In this document: one piece after another, positions 12,147 through 20,514 of the stretch
Layout: each line of letters opens with the position of its first letter
Numbering within the stretch: position 1 is the stretch's first letter
NCBI RefSeq assembly: GCF_001936115.1
Contig: NZ_MPDM01000002.1
Location: 124,001 to 188,000, forward strand
From: Boudabousia marimammalium
GTDB lineage: Bacteria > Actinomycetota > Actinomycetes > Actinomycetales > Actinomycetaceae
DNA length: 64,000 nucleotides
Direction of reading: 5' to 3'
Program-made: the position numbers and the translations under genes
Notes under the pieces: generated by a model
Told to the model about the DNA's origin: nothing
What the model saw: only the letters and a program-made list of their open reading frames with translations
Database searches by the model: none

Positions 12147-13570
12147 AATAGCGGCCCTATCACAGTAGCGTTGGGATAAATTCTAGTCTGTTCTTCCCAC
12201 TGCACACAGAATTCATCGGCAAAGTGGTAGCAGATTCGTCCCGATAGTGAAGGAAGATCAATCCTGTCAAAGACTTCAATATAGACCGTCGGGATACCTT
12301 TTAGTCGAGCCACTAAAACAGTTAGGGCCCCGAGGGAGGCTCCTGCTGAAACCACCAGGTCTGGCCGAGACTCTGTGACGGTATTCCAAGCGATTGAGAA
12401 GGAGCTGACTAGATCACGCCAGCTCCGCTGTGGGGAGTGGTGTGCCCAAACTACATTTTCCTGCCGTAGCGCATCTAAAGCATCAGGGGTGTCGAAGGTA
12501 AGCCAGAGGCTGCGATGCTGGCGATACCACGCCTGCAGGTTGCGTAGCTGGGTCAAGTGCCCGCCCGATGATCCGGCGAACAGTATCCGAAGGGGGCCTC
12601 GCTGGCCTTTACCTTCGTCGATCAGCCGTACCGCTGATTCTGCTGGGGTGTTAGTGAGAATCTGGGCGCTGGGAATTGGTTTGGTGCTGAGACCTTCCCT
12701 GATTCCTTGATATCCCAGGCGCAACATTTTCCGGCGTTGAGTGGAATGAGAGAGCATTTTGGCCCAGCGTAACACCATTGATCCGCCCCATAGGACCCTG
12801 TCACGCAAGCGCAAATGTTTAGCCCGCAAAAACCACATTTTGTTTCTGGATTCGTAGTAGAAGCGGTCGCCAGGGTCATCTGTCGCGGAGGCTAGGGCTT
12901 TGGTGCGGTGCTCCACCACTGAGGCTGGCACGTAAAGTCCCACCCGGTTACGAAGAATCCGGGCGGTGTATTCTAGGTCGTCATTCCAGATGAAATAGTC
13001 AGCTTCGGGTAGACCGTCCGCGATGATAGCCCGGGCATCCACCAGAATGGAAACGAATGAGGCCGCCCGCACGGGGATAGCTCCTAACGCTTCAGCATGC
13101 ATGATTTGGGGGGCTTCTAGAAGGGGACGGCGCCGATGCGTGTTCATGGGATGGGTTGCTCCATCAATCCAGATAGCTCTTGAAGCTAGGACGGCGGGGG
13201 TGCCCGGATACTCACTGTGAGCTTTTAGCAGTTCCTCTAGAGCAGTCCTGGTAGGAATCGTGTCATCGTCCATGATCCAGACTAGGTCGGCTTGTTCTTC
13301 AGTGACTGCCAAGGCAATGGCGGCGGCAAAGCCGCCCGCTCCCCCCGTGTTGCGCGGCAGTCTTCTGGTAAAAGTGACAGCTGTATGCTGTGCTATTACC
13401 TGTGGGGTTTCGTCTGTGGAGGCGTTATCAACTACTACTACTCCATCCACGGGTCGACTTTGGGAAGCTAAAGCGTCTAAGCATTCGGTCAGCAGTGCAG
13501 CCCGATTGTAGGCCACCAGTGCGACTACAACTCGAAGGTGCCGTTTATTCATAAGTATAGGGTACGCCAT
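12143..13570 (-). CDS. Fusion: GlfT1-like GT2 transferase + PssD/Alg14-like domain
   Basis: 475 residues in two parts. Residues about 10-290 form a GT2 domain very like galactofuranosyltransferase GlfT1: NTGGAGGF at 74-81, metal-binding DDD at 101-103, WNDDLE at 195-200 and His221. Residues about 325-475 start with RILFAGSSGGHL and include SAGASLGAL and EVFDRIDLPSL, the signature of PssD/Alg14 partner subunits. GlfT1 and PssD are normally separate proteins, so this is an unusual fusion. The Alg13-like partner is encoded next door with a four-base overlap. The start is uncertain: ATG 13570 or ATG 13552 (MNKRHLRVVV), and neither has a clear ribosome binding site. The inferred role is priming of galactan on a lipid acceptor. 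Confidence 0.85.
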
Positions 13571-13593
13571 ATTTTATTTTGGAGGCGTTCCTG

Positions 13594-15630
13594 TTACGGC
13601 GCGGGCATAGGTTCTGGCGTTACTTCACCGCAGGCGGTAACTTTGAGCAGTTTCTTGGGTCCTTCGCGATCTACAATCGTCGCAACATCGTAGTAGTCCA
13701 AGAAGCGGAGCCCATCATATTTTGCCAGGATTCTGGTGGCAGGATCTCCCCAGAGGTATTCTGAACCAAAATCCAGAACGTAGGGAGCGTGGTACTTATG
13801 TACTATTTCGCAGACTTTCGGGTCGGTTTTTGCGTTAATCAGATTCTTTGCCAGGTAGATCGCGTCGGGGTCTTGAGTAATCTGCAGGTGCGGGAAGACT
13901 GCTTGTCGCCTTGCGAGTGCCTGCACCAGAGCCGAACCATTCCAGGGGTTGCCCAAGACCCGGTATCCTTCAGGAATAGTTTCGGGGACGCGTTCTATGA
14001 GTTTGTATTCATCCTCGTCAAGTAAACGACCGAAGCTGTCATAGGCGTAATCGTAGTTGTTGTGGATTTGTTTCAGAGTCAAAGAAACGTGCGGCGAGAG
14101 CAGTGCCGGAACGATAACGAATACCGCTACCAGTGCCAACACCCTATCCCGATTGTTGCTCAGGAAACCCAGATAGGTGTGTTGGTAGTGTTTTTCGATT
14201 TTTTCGAGGCCGAGGAAGGCTTGCACCCAAATCGCCAGCTGTTGGAGGCCGTAGGCAAACACCAGCACGTTTAGGGTAATAGTGATGGTCGCAATGCGGA
14301 CCGCGTCCCCGTACCAGAATCCGTAAATGTAGCTCCGCCAGGGGCCTTCGATCATGGTCGCCGCCAGCAGCATGATTTGCGCAAAAACAAAAGAAACTAC
14401 CAGTGGCCATGAGCGGCTCTTGATTAGGTTCCATATTCCCACTAACAATAGTAGTTGTAGCAAGAAGCCGTAGCGCCAGTTCATCGCTGGCCAAGGGAAT
14501 CCGGTAGTGCCGCCGAACAGGCCGACTAGAGCACGAATTGGCTCATCTGCAAGGTGGGCCGCCCAGTCAACCGGGCGGGTCCGCAGGCCTCGCACCACGT
14601 GATTTTGCATGGTCAACCAGTTTACGGCCAAGAAAAGCCCAGAGGTCAGTAGTACAGCTACGATGAGGGCGGGCACTTTGCTAATTCGAGAAATCCGTTT
14701 TCGTAATACTTTGTACAGGTATTCGGCAATAAAAGGGAGACAAATTAGGAATAGGTAGACCCCTGTCGAAGGATGGGAAAGCATGATGCCCGGGACCAGT
14801 ACGGCACCAAGGAGTAGCACCACCAGACGGTTCCACTTATACTCGCTACGGGTGATGTAAATGAACAGTCCCAACATCAGCGGTAGGTAAGTATAGGAAA
14901 GCAGTGTTGGGTACAAAATCCCGTGGTAGAGCAACAGTAGCGGGAACTGACCAAAAATGAAGGAGGAAAGCACTCCTAGGATTGTCAGTCTAATATCGGA
15001 GTGCCCGAGGATCGTCAGGGCTACATACACGGATGCTGGCCACATCACCGCTACTACTATCACGGTGAATACATTTGTTGCTACTACCGCATCAACCCCG
15101 CTGATTAGCGCGATTGCGGAAATTACGTCATGCCATGCCGCTGGGTAAAACACCGGGGTGGCGGTCAGCATGGTGATATTGGTAGAGGCGGCAGTGTGGT
15201 TATGCATGAACCACTCAACTAGGTTGAGATGCCATACTGAGTCGAAACTTTGCCCGAAGGCATCAGGTTTCCCAATGGCTCTCATGATGACAATGCTGGC
15301 CACGATAATCACAAGGATGAGGGCCGCAACTGATCGCCATTCAAATACCGGTTTCCGCCAACCTTTTCTGACGGTTGCAATCCCTAGGATGAGAGAGAAT
15401 CCTAGCACCCACGCTAAGGTAAACAAGAGCAGGTTTCCCCGCGCCCAGGGAATCCCCAGCTTATCGAAAGCGATGGCCAGGATACCCAACACGCTAACTG
15501 AAATGAATGGAGAAATACACAGGGCAATGATTCTTGGGTTTCTCCAAAACGCTAGCCGTGAGATTGGGTATCCCAGTAGCACCAACCAAATACCGGCACC
15601 TAAGATTAGTCCAATAAACGTGATAGACAT
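13594..15630 (-). CDS. Giant polytopic membrane protein (DUF6541-type)
   Basis: 678 residues, with about a dozen hydrophobic segments over residues 1-480 and a soluble C-terminal domain of about 180 residues. The architecture and phrases such as FGQSFDSVWHLNLVEWF and VFYPAAWHDV match the DUF6541 family of actinobacterial surface-glycan loci. A His/Asp-bearing first outer loop is reminiscent of GT-C lipid-sugar-dependent transferases, which is speculative. A paralogue with the same layout lies at 17070-19124, on the other side of a dehydrogenase gene. The start ATG 15630 has an AAAGG ribosome binding site. Both site and start sit in the loop of a long hairpin (15590-15656). Activity unknown. 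Confidence 0.75.
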   Translation of the reverse strand: MSITFIGLILGAGIWLVLLGYPISRLAFWRNPRIIALCISPFISVSVLGILAIAFDKLGIPWARGNLLLFTLAWVLGFSLILGIATVRKGWRKPVFEWRSVAALILVIIVASIVIMRAIGKPDAFGQSFDSVWHLNLVEWFMHNHTAASTNITMLTATPVFYPAAWHDVISAIALISGVDAVVATNVFTVIVVAVMWPASVYVALTILGHSDIRLTILGVLSSFIFGQFPLLLLYHGILYPTLLSYTYLPLMLGLFIYITRSEYKWNRLVVLLLGAVLVPGIMLSHPSTGVYLFLICLPFIAEYLYKVLRKRISRISKVPALIVAVLLTSGLFLAVNWLTMQNHVVRGLRTRPVDWAAHLADEPIRALVGLFGGTTGFPWPAMNWRYGFLLQLLLLVGIWNLIKSRSWPLVVSFVFAQIMLLAATMIEGPWRSYIYGFWYGDAVRIATITITLNVLVFAYGLQQLAIWVQAFLGLEKIEKHYQHTYLGFLSNNRDRVLALVAVFVIVPALLSPHVSLTLKQIHNNYDYAYDSFGRLLDEDEYKLIERVPETIPEGYRVLGNPWNGSALVQALARRQAVFPHLQITQDPDAIYLAKNLINAKTDPKVCEIVHKYHAPYVLDFGSEYLWGDPATRILAKYDGLRFLDYYDVATIVDREGPKKLLKVTACGEVTPEPMPAP

Positions 15631-15656
15631 TTATGAACCTTTCTAGGTGCCGGTAT
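15590..15656 (-). promoter_or_regulatory. Long hairpin enclosing the start codon of the DUF6541-type gene
   Basis: The bases at 15590-15602 and 15644-15656 are perfect 13-base inverted repeats (ATACCGGCACCTA and its complement). In RNA the stem extends outward by four more pairs, one of them G-U, to 15586 and 15660. The 41-base loop contains the ribosome binding site and the ATG at 15630. One arm is in the leader and the other covers codons about 10-14. Such a fold could limit or time translation; function is inferred. Confidence 0.55.
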
Positions 15657-15678
15657 CTGGAAAGTAAACTTGTAAAAC

Positions 15679-16980
15679 TTAGTTCGCTGCTACGTCGCCG
15701 ATAACTAGGCGAGGAGTACCAGTCCACAGATTAGGATTAGTAACCCTGCGGCCGTCCAGCAGGACTTTAACTCCGGGAAGATCTGCCGGGGTAATGGTAC
15801 GGTATTCCGCATGGTCAGCCTGAACGATAGCGGCATCGACCGGCTCTCCTAGGTGATAGGCGTCCCAACCGAACTTCGCTAGTTCTTCATCGGTGTACAT
15901 GGGGTCATGAACTAGAACCTGTGCGCCAGCTTTGCGGAGCTCATCAACAGTAGCGAAGACACCAGAGAAAGCTGTCTCCTTGACGCCACCGCGATAGGAG
16001 GCGCCTAGTACCACGACCTTCATACCTGCCAGAGAACCCAGCAGCTCCGTGACTCTTCCAACCACATAAGACGGCATTGAAGCGTTGAAGGTACGGGCGG
16101 TACGCACAACTGAAGCATCCGGGTCAGTGGATAGGTACAGTCGCGGGTACACCGGGATGCAGTGACCACCGACTGCAATACCTGGGCGGTGAATATGACT
16201 GTAGGGCTGTGAGTTGCAGGCATCAATCACGCGTTGCACATCGATGCCCTCTTTGTCTGCGTATACTGCAAACTGGTTTGCCAAACCGATGTTGACATCG
16301 CGGTATGTGGTTTCGGCTAGCTTTGCCATCTCGGCGGCTTCGGCGCTCCCCATATCCCAAACACCATTCTCACGCGGAAGGTCGGGGCGCTCATCAAAGC
16401 TCAGCACGGACTCATAGAAATCAATAGCAGCCTTAGTGCCTGCTTCGCTAAGACCACCAACTAGCTTCGGGTAACGGCGAAGATCTTGGAAAACCCGCCC
16501 GGTCAGTACGCGCTCCGGGCTGAATACGAGGTGGAAGTCTTTACCTTCGGTCAAACCGGAAATTTCTTCGATCATCGGCTTCCAGCGGTTACGGGTGGTT
16601 CCCACCGGCAGGGTGGTTTCATATGAAATTAGAGTGCCAGGGGTGAGGTGCTCAGCCAAAGATTTGGTGGCCGCATCCATCCAAGCAAAATCCGGTTCCC
16701 AAGTCTCATCGTTGACGAACAGAGGCACCACCAAAACGATTGCGTCTGCACCCGGGACGGCTTTTGCGTAGTCAGTAGTGGCCTGTAGTTTGCCTGCCGG
16801 AACCAGTTCAGCCAGCTTTTCAGCGAGGTGTGCTTCGCCAGGGAAAGGCTCTTTTCCTGCATTCACGGTTTCAACGGTGGAGGGATTCACATCAACGCCG
16901 ATTACTTCGTGTCCTGCGTCCGCAAACTGGACTGCCAGAGGCAAACCGATCTTTCCTAATGCTACGACAGCGATACGCAT
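15679..16980 (-). CDS. UDP-sugar 6-dehydrogenase, WecC/WbpA type
   Basis: 433 residues when started at ATG 16980, which has a GAGGAGAAG ribosome binding site; the longer frame begins inside that site. The N-terminal Rossmann segment RIAVVALGKIGLPLAVQFA is followed by YETTLPVGTTR. The catalytic cysteine is Cys274 in AVGGHCIPVYPR, a motif typical of UDP-ManNAc or UDP-GlcNAc dehydrogenases rather than UDP-glucose dehydrogenase. The reaction is a two-step NAD-dependent oxidation of C6 to a uronic acid. It sits between the two DUF6541-type genes. It could provide the UDP-HexNAcA substrate for the oxidoreductase-aminotransferase-acetyltransferase genes at 27-29.8 kb; that link is inference. Confidence 0.9.
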   Translation of the reverse strand: MRIAVVALGKIGLPLAVQFADAGHEVIGVDVNPSTVETVNAGKEPFPGEAHLAEKLAELVPAGKLQATTDYAKAVPGADAIVLVVPLFVNDETWEPDFAWMDAATKSLAEHLTPGTLISYETTLPVGTTRNRWKPMIEEISGLTEGKDFHLVFSPERVLTGRVFQDLRRYPKLVGGLSEAGTKAAIDFYESVLSFDERPDLPRENGVWDMGSAEAAEMAKLAETTYRDVNIGLANQFAVYADKEGIDVQRVIDACNSQPYSHIHRPGIAVGGHCIPVYPRLYLSTDPDASVVRTARTFNASMPSYVVGRVTELLGSLAGMKVVVLGASYRGGVKETAFSGVFATVDELRKAGAQVLVHDPMYTDEELAKFGWDAYHLGEPVDAAIVQADHAEYRTITPADLPGVKVLLDGRRVTNPNLWTGTPRLVIGDVAAN

Positions 16981-17069
16981 AGTTTTTCTTCTCCTCAAGA
17001 AACGAATTGCTAGTGGCTATCTTAACCTGTTTGTGGTAGTTATGGGTGACCGTGCGGCTGTCATTATCC

Positions 17070-19124
17070 TCACGGGAATAAAACGTTCCGTGGAATCGGA
17101 AGATGCCGCTGCTGGCAGTAGTCAATCCTCCACACCTTAACACCTGGAGATTGATCAATCAATGTGAAACCTCGGCTCGTATCCACGTTGAAAAGTCCCG
17201 GCGACCGAAAAGGCAAATAATGCTCCGAGAACTGCGCAGTATTATCTTCATAAAAGTATAAAATATGATGCCGGTTCAAAAGTTTGCATACTGATGGATC
17301 CTGTTTGAGGTCCCTAAAACGGCGACGCAAATACCATCCATCTTGGTCCAGATTAGAGTAATTCTGTTGTTTAAGTGCCACCGGAATCCCTGCCGTGACA
17401 GGAAGCAAGCCCGAACCATTTGCAGCTTCGCCTAACACTAGGTGTCTACCATCAAGTTTATGTTTCAAACGGTGGTGTAGCTCAAGCTCACCAGGACCCA
17501 GTTGAACCATATGCCAGTTAGGGTGCGGGTAGTAAAGCCTAGAAACCAGAGTAGCTCTGGTTACACTCACACCTCCAAGCGAGAAAACCAAAAGTATGAG
17601 TAACAAAACCCGAGCTGAAATTGCAATAGAGGTAGACATCCTCTCTCGTCCCTCAACTAAGATTCTTTGTTCCACCCACCGAATAATCAAGCCGGCATAG
17701 AAACGTATTCCTTGAGCGGCCAATGGCACGGCGAGAACCGCAAGAACTGACATTAGTCGAAGAGGATCAGAGAACCAAAGCGCCGTAATCGGTGTTGCGA
17801 TGGGGATGAACACCAAAGCACCCAAGCAGATGACAAAGAAAAATGCGTAGCATGCCACCAACCATTGTGATTGTTTTCGGCATAGCAGCCAAATGGCTCC
17901 CGTTACTGTAAACAACCCAACAAAACCGATTGTTATATCTCCCCATATACTTGCTGACCAGTATGTGTAGATTGAAAGCGTAGAGGCAATCTTGGTGAAG
18001 GCATCCGACCAGCTGATATATTCTGGAGCCCCCTCACTCAAACGGCTAAGCAGAGACCGCCGACCAGCAAATAATAAGACCACCACGATGACGAAAAGAA
18101 TCGCGAAGTGGATAACAGTCTTCCTCGTCATCTTTCGATGGTGCAACATATAAACCACTTGCATAGTCAGGTATGTCAGCACGGGGAACAGCATGACGAC
18201 AACCGCTACCAGAGTCGAGGGGTGAGCCAAAGCTGCACCTAACCACAGCAAGAGCAACAATAAAGGAGATACGATTCGGTGCCGAGGCCAAAACTCCCAT
18301 CTTGGGAAACGCTGCCGGATTAGATGTACTGAAATGGCCAGCAGTCCCGGTAGCACACTGATTCCCAACCCATTGGGCCAACGATCAATAAGGTATGTGA
18401 TTACCGTGGGGGAGATAGGCGTAACGAAAACTATAAACGGTAGATACAGTAGCACTCCCCTGTCGTAGTGAAATACCGTATCTGTAAACACCGAGATGGT
18501 GTGCAACCACACCAGCGGTAGGACCATTATTGAGGCATTTGTTGCAACAACCACCGTCGTAGGCGTTGCTAGGAGCGCTACGAAGGCATGCCAGATTGAT
18601 GGATAACTAACGCTAACCGACTGCAAACTATACAGTGAAGACAGCGAAGACAGCATGGAACCATTACCGCTCTTGGTAATAGTCCAGACCCCATTCATGT
18701 GAAAGATGCTATCTGAATGTTGCGGAATCACTCCAGCAGTACCCGTAATCAGAGTGGTTAAAAGTATTAAGAAACCTACTCCTGCAGCATAGTATCCAAA
18801 TCTAGGAAGCTGTAACGGGGTTCGTTCTGTGCTCACCTCGTCGAGAAGATTATCAACCGGGAGAAGCCGTTTGAGTAAGGAAATAAGAAGCAAAAGAACA
18901 ACAATTGCCAGCAATACCGGATACAGACTCCATCGTATTCCGACTAGATGGAATAGCATTCCCAATGAGGCATACATCAAAATAGTAACAATAGGGGAAG
19001 CCGCACGAGCAATCGCTCCACGCGCACCCAAACTGAGAAATAAGAGATACCCCGGGACATAAAGCAACAGCAGGTATCCCAATCCCAAGAGCACACTGAG
19101 CAAGGAATATCCTACTACTGTCAT
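17070..19124 (-). CDS. Second giant polytopic membrane protein (DUF6541-type)
   Basis: 684 residues, closely matching the layout of the protein at 13594-15630: many membrane segments up to about residue 500, then a soluble domain. Shared landmarks include HSDSIFHMNGVW (compare FDSVWHLNLVEW in the paralogue) and YPSIWHAFVALLA (compare YPAAWHDVISAIA). These conserved His/Trp patterns in an outer loop may mark an active site. The C-terminal part has a GEAANGSGLLPV stretch aligned with NPWNGSALVQAL of the paralogue. The pair is therefore an old duplication. The leader region of this gene contains two strong hairpins that also belong to the 3' end of the GT4 gene upstream. Biochemical role unknown. 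Confidence 0.75.
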   Translation of the reverse strand: MTVVGYSLLSVLLGLGYLLLLYVPGYLLFLSLGARGAIARAASPIVTILMYASLGMLFHLVGIRWSLYPVLLAIVVLLLLISLLKRLLPVDNLLDEVSTERTPLQLPRFGYYAAGVGFLILLTTLITGTAGVIPQHSDSIFHMNGVWTITKSGNGSMLSSLSSLYSLQSVSVSYPSIWHAFVALLATPTTVVVATNASIMVLPLVWLHTISVFTDTVFHYDRGVLLYLPFIVFVTPISPTVITYLIDRWPNGLGISVLPGLLAISVHLIRQRFPRWEFWPRHRIVSPLLLLLLWLGAALAHPSTLVAVVVMLFPVLTYLTMQVVYMLHHRKMTRKTVIHFAILFVIVVVLLFAGRRSLLSRLSEGAPEYISWSDAFTKIASTLSIYTYWSASIWGDITIGFVGLFTVTGAIWLLCRKQSQWLVACYAFFFVICLGALVFIPIATPITALWFSDPLRLMSVLAVLAVPLAAQGIRFYAGLIIRWVEQRILVEGRERMSTSIAISARVLLLILLVFSLGGVSVTRATLVSRLYYPHPNWHMVQLGPGELELHHRLKHKLDGRHLVLGEAANGSGLLPVTAGIPVALKQQNYSNLDQDGWYLRRRFRDLKQDPSVCKLLNRHHILYFYEDNTAQFSEHYLPFRSPGLFNVDTSRGFTLIDQSPGVKVWRIDYCQQRHLPIPRNVLFP

Positions 19125-19155
19125 CTCGCTCCTCTAATAAATCACGCTTCTAATG

Positions 19156-19174
19156 GCTGATTAGCAAAATCAGC
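19156..19174 (-). terminator. Short hairpin upstream of the second DUF6541-type gene
   Basis: GCTGATT at 19156-19162 pairs perfectly with AATCAGC at 19168-19174 around a five-base loop. It immediately follows (on the minus strand) the longer hairpin at 19177-19233. There is no clear T-run, so termination is uncertain. Confidence 0.4.
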
Positions 19175-19176
19175 TT

Positions 19177-19233
19177 ACGTAAGAAACTCTGATACCCAAA
19201 ATCATCCCGCCTACAGTATCAGCATTCTTACGT
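19177..19233 (-). terminator. Long two-part hairpin over the stop codon of the GT4 gene
   Basis: Nine perfect pairs (19177-19185 with 19225-19233, ACGTAAGAA) are followed by a small internal loop and seven more perfect pairs (19189-19195 with 19216-19222, CTGATAC), leaving a 20-base loop. It covers the stop codon of the GT4 gene at 19228. It may end or attenuate transcription into the DUF6541-type gene, or protect the upstream mRNA end. No long T-run follows. Confidence 0.55.
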
Positions 19234-20406
19234 CTGTTTGTAGCGATGCACACAAGACTCAACGAACTCTGCAGCAGCCACTCCCGTGACTGACATGGAC
19301 CTGTTCGCTACTACCCACTCACGGATGCGTACTCGGTCTTTGGGATTGTCTAAGCGAGAAACTCTGAGCATAGCTTCGGCTACGGCGGTTGAAGTAAACT
19401 CCTCTGCGTACTCGCCTAAATCATTACTCTGGATTTCTGCCACAGCAGGGCCAATCCCCGCATAGACAATCGGTGACCCGCAAGCCCATGCTGCATAAAC
19501 TTTAGTGGCGTCTGCGAAATCATACCCCTGGTTAGGCTTAAGCGAGGCTAGGCAGGCAACGGCACCCTTTTGCCAGCGAGCAGCTTCAACCGCGGGTAGC
19601 AGTGGAGAAATAATAATCTGGCCACCTGATTCTTCAGCAATCGACTCAATTTCAGCAAGCTCGCGGCCTTGGCTAAGGTAAAGCACCTGGTAGTCCGAAA
19701 GCTCAGGTAGTTCTCGAATCGCACGCGCAAAAATGACAGCTGCGTGAATCTCCGATACCGTTCCAGCGTACACGAAGTATTTTCCTTTGATTCCCATGGC
19801 AGCTTTTTCTGCTTGAGTTAAATCAGGCACGTCGGGAGAGAACACTTCAGTATCAGTCCCATTCTGAATAGACACGACATTACGTCCACCCAAATCTTTG
19901 ACTCTGGAGGCCACCCCATCATTAACGGCAATAATGCCAGTTGCGCCGCGTAGTACCAGCCGCTCAAGCCAACTAACAGCAGAAACCACGAAATCTGGAG
20001 CCACCGTTTTAGCCGCGTCGGTCCAGATGTCAGCCGCATAGTACACATAGGGCCGTTTCCTGAGTGCACACGCAGCCCGAACTATTAGACCTGTCGTCGG
20101 CGGTGGCTCACTGATTGCAATACAAAAGTTACGCGCGAAGAGCAGACGGAAGAATAGAGGGATATCGAAACTCGGATACTCCAATAACCCACGCACAAAG
20201 CCTTCTTTATCTCGTTTTACTGCAGCTCTGCTAATCTCGACACCGGGAATCTCAATATCCTCCACCTCTGCGGGTAGTTTCCCTGTCATTACTCTCACTG
20301 ACTGAGTGCGAGCCAGAGCTCTTGCAAGTGCTTTGAGACGGAAAGCCGCGGCACCAATTTCCGGGGCAAAGATTCTAGTCGCTAAGACATAATCGCTTTG
20401 GGGCAT
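19228..20406 (-). CDS. GT4 family glycosyltransferase
   Basis: 392 residues from ATG 20406, chosen because AGAAGGA lies just upstream and the homologous part begins at MPQSDYVLATRIFAPEIG. A longer frame reaching 20532 adds residues unlike the family and would run into the divergent gene. The GT-B fold shows GKYFVYAGTVSEIHAAV in the middle and a donor-site segment DATKVYAAWACGSPIVYAG. Retaining GT4 enzymes of this layout transfer a nucleotide-sugar onto lipid-linked glycans. It is followed by a strong hairpin and then a DUF6541-type gene. Divergent from the asparagine-synthase-like gene. Sugar unknown. Confidence 0.85.
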   Translation of the reverse strand: MPQSDYVLATRIFAPEIGAAAFRLKALARALARTQSVRVMTGKLPAEVEDIEIPGVEISRAAVKRDKEGFVRGLLEYPSFDIPLFFRLLFARNFCIAISEPPPTTGLIVRAACALRKRPYVYYAADIWTDAAKTVAPDFVVSAVSWLERLVLRGATGIIAVNDGVASRVKDLGGRNVVSIQNGTDTEVFSPDVPDLTQAEKAAMGIKGKYFVYAGTVSEIHAAVIFARAIRELPELSDYQVLYLSQGRELAEIESIAEESGGQIIISPLLPAVEAARWQKGAVACLASLKPNQGYDFADATKVYAAWACGSPIVYAGIGPAVAEIQSNDLGEYAEEFTSTAVAEAMLRVSRLDNPKDRVRIREWVVANRSMSVTGVAAAEFVESCVHRYKQT

Positions 20407-20514
20407 TCCAATCCTTCTCTCCGTGTTTGCGTGACCGCAAAACACCAGTATAACGCGCGTATAGGTGTTATATACTAACCAGAGTTTATACCGGCCAAAA
20501 ATATAGAGGCGATT

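Noticed and set aside
15158-15646. 162-codon open frame on the plus strand
   Set aside because: Antisense to the DUF6541-type gene and rich in unlikely residues; a shadow of the real frame.
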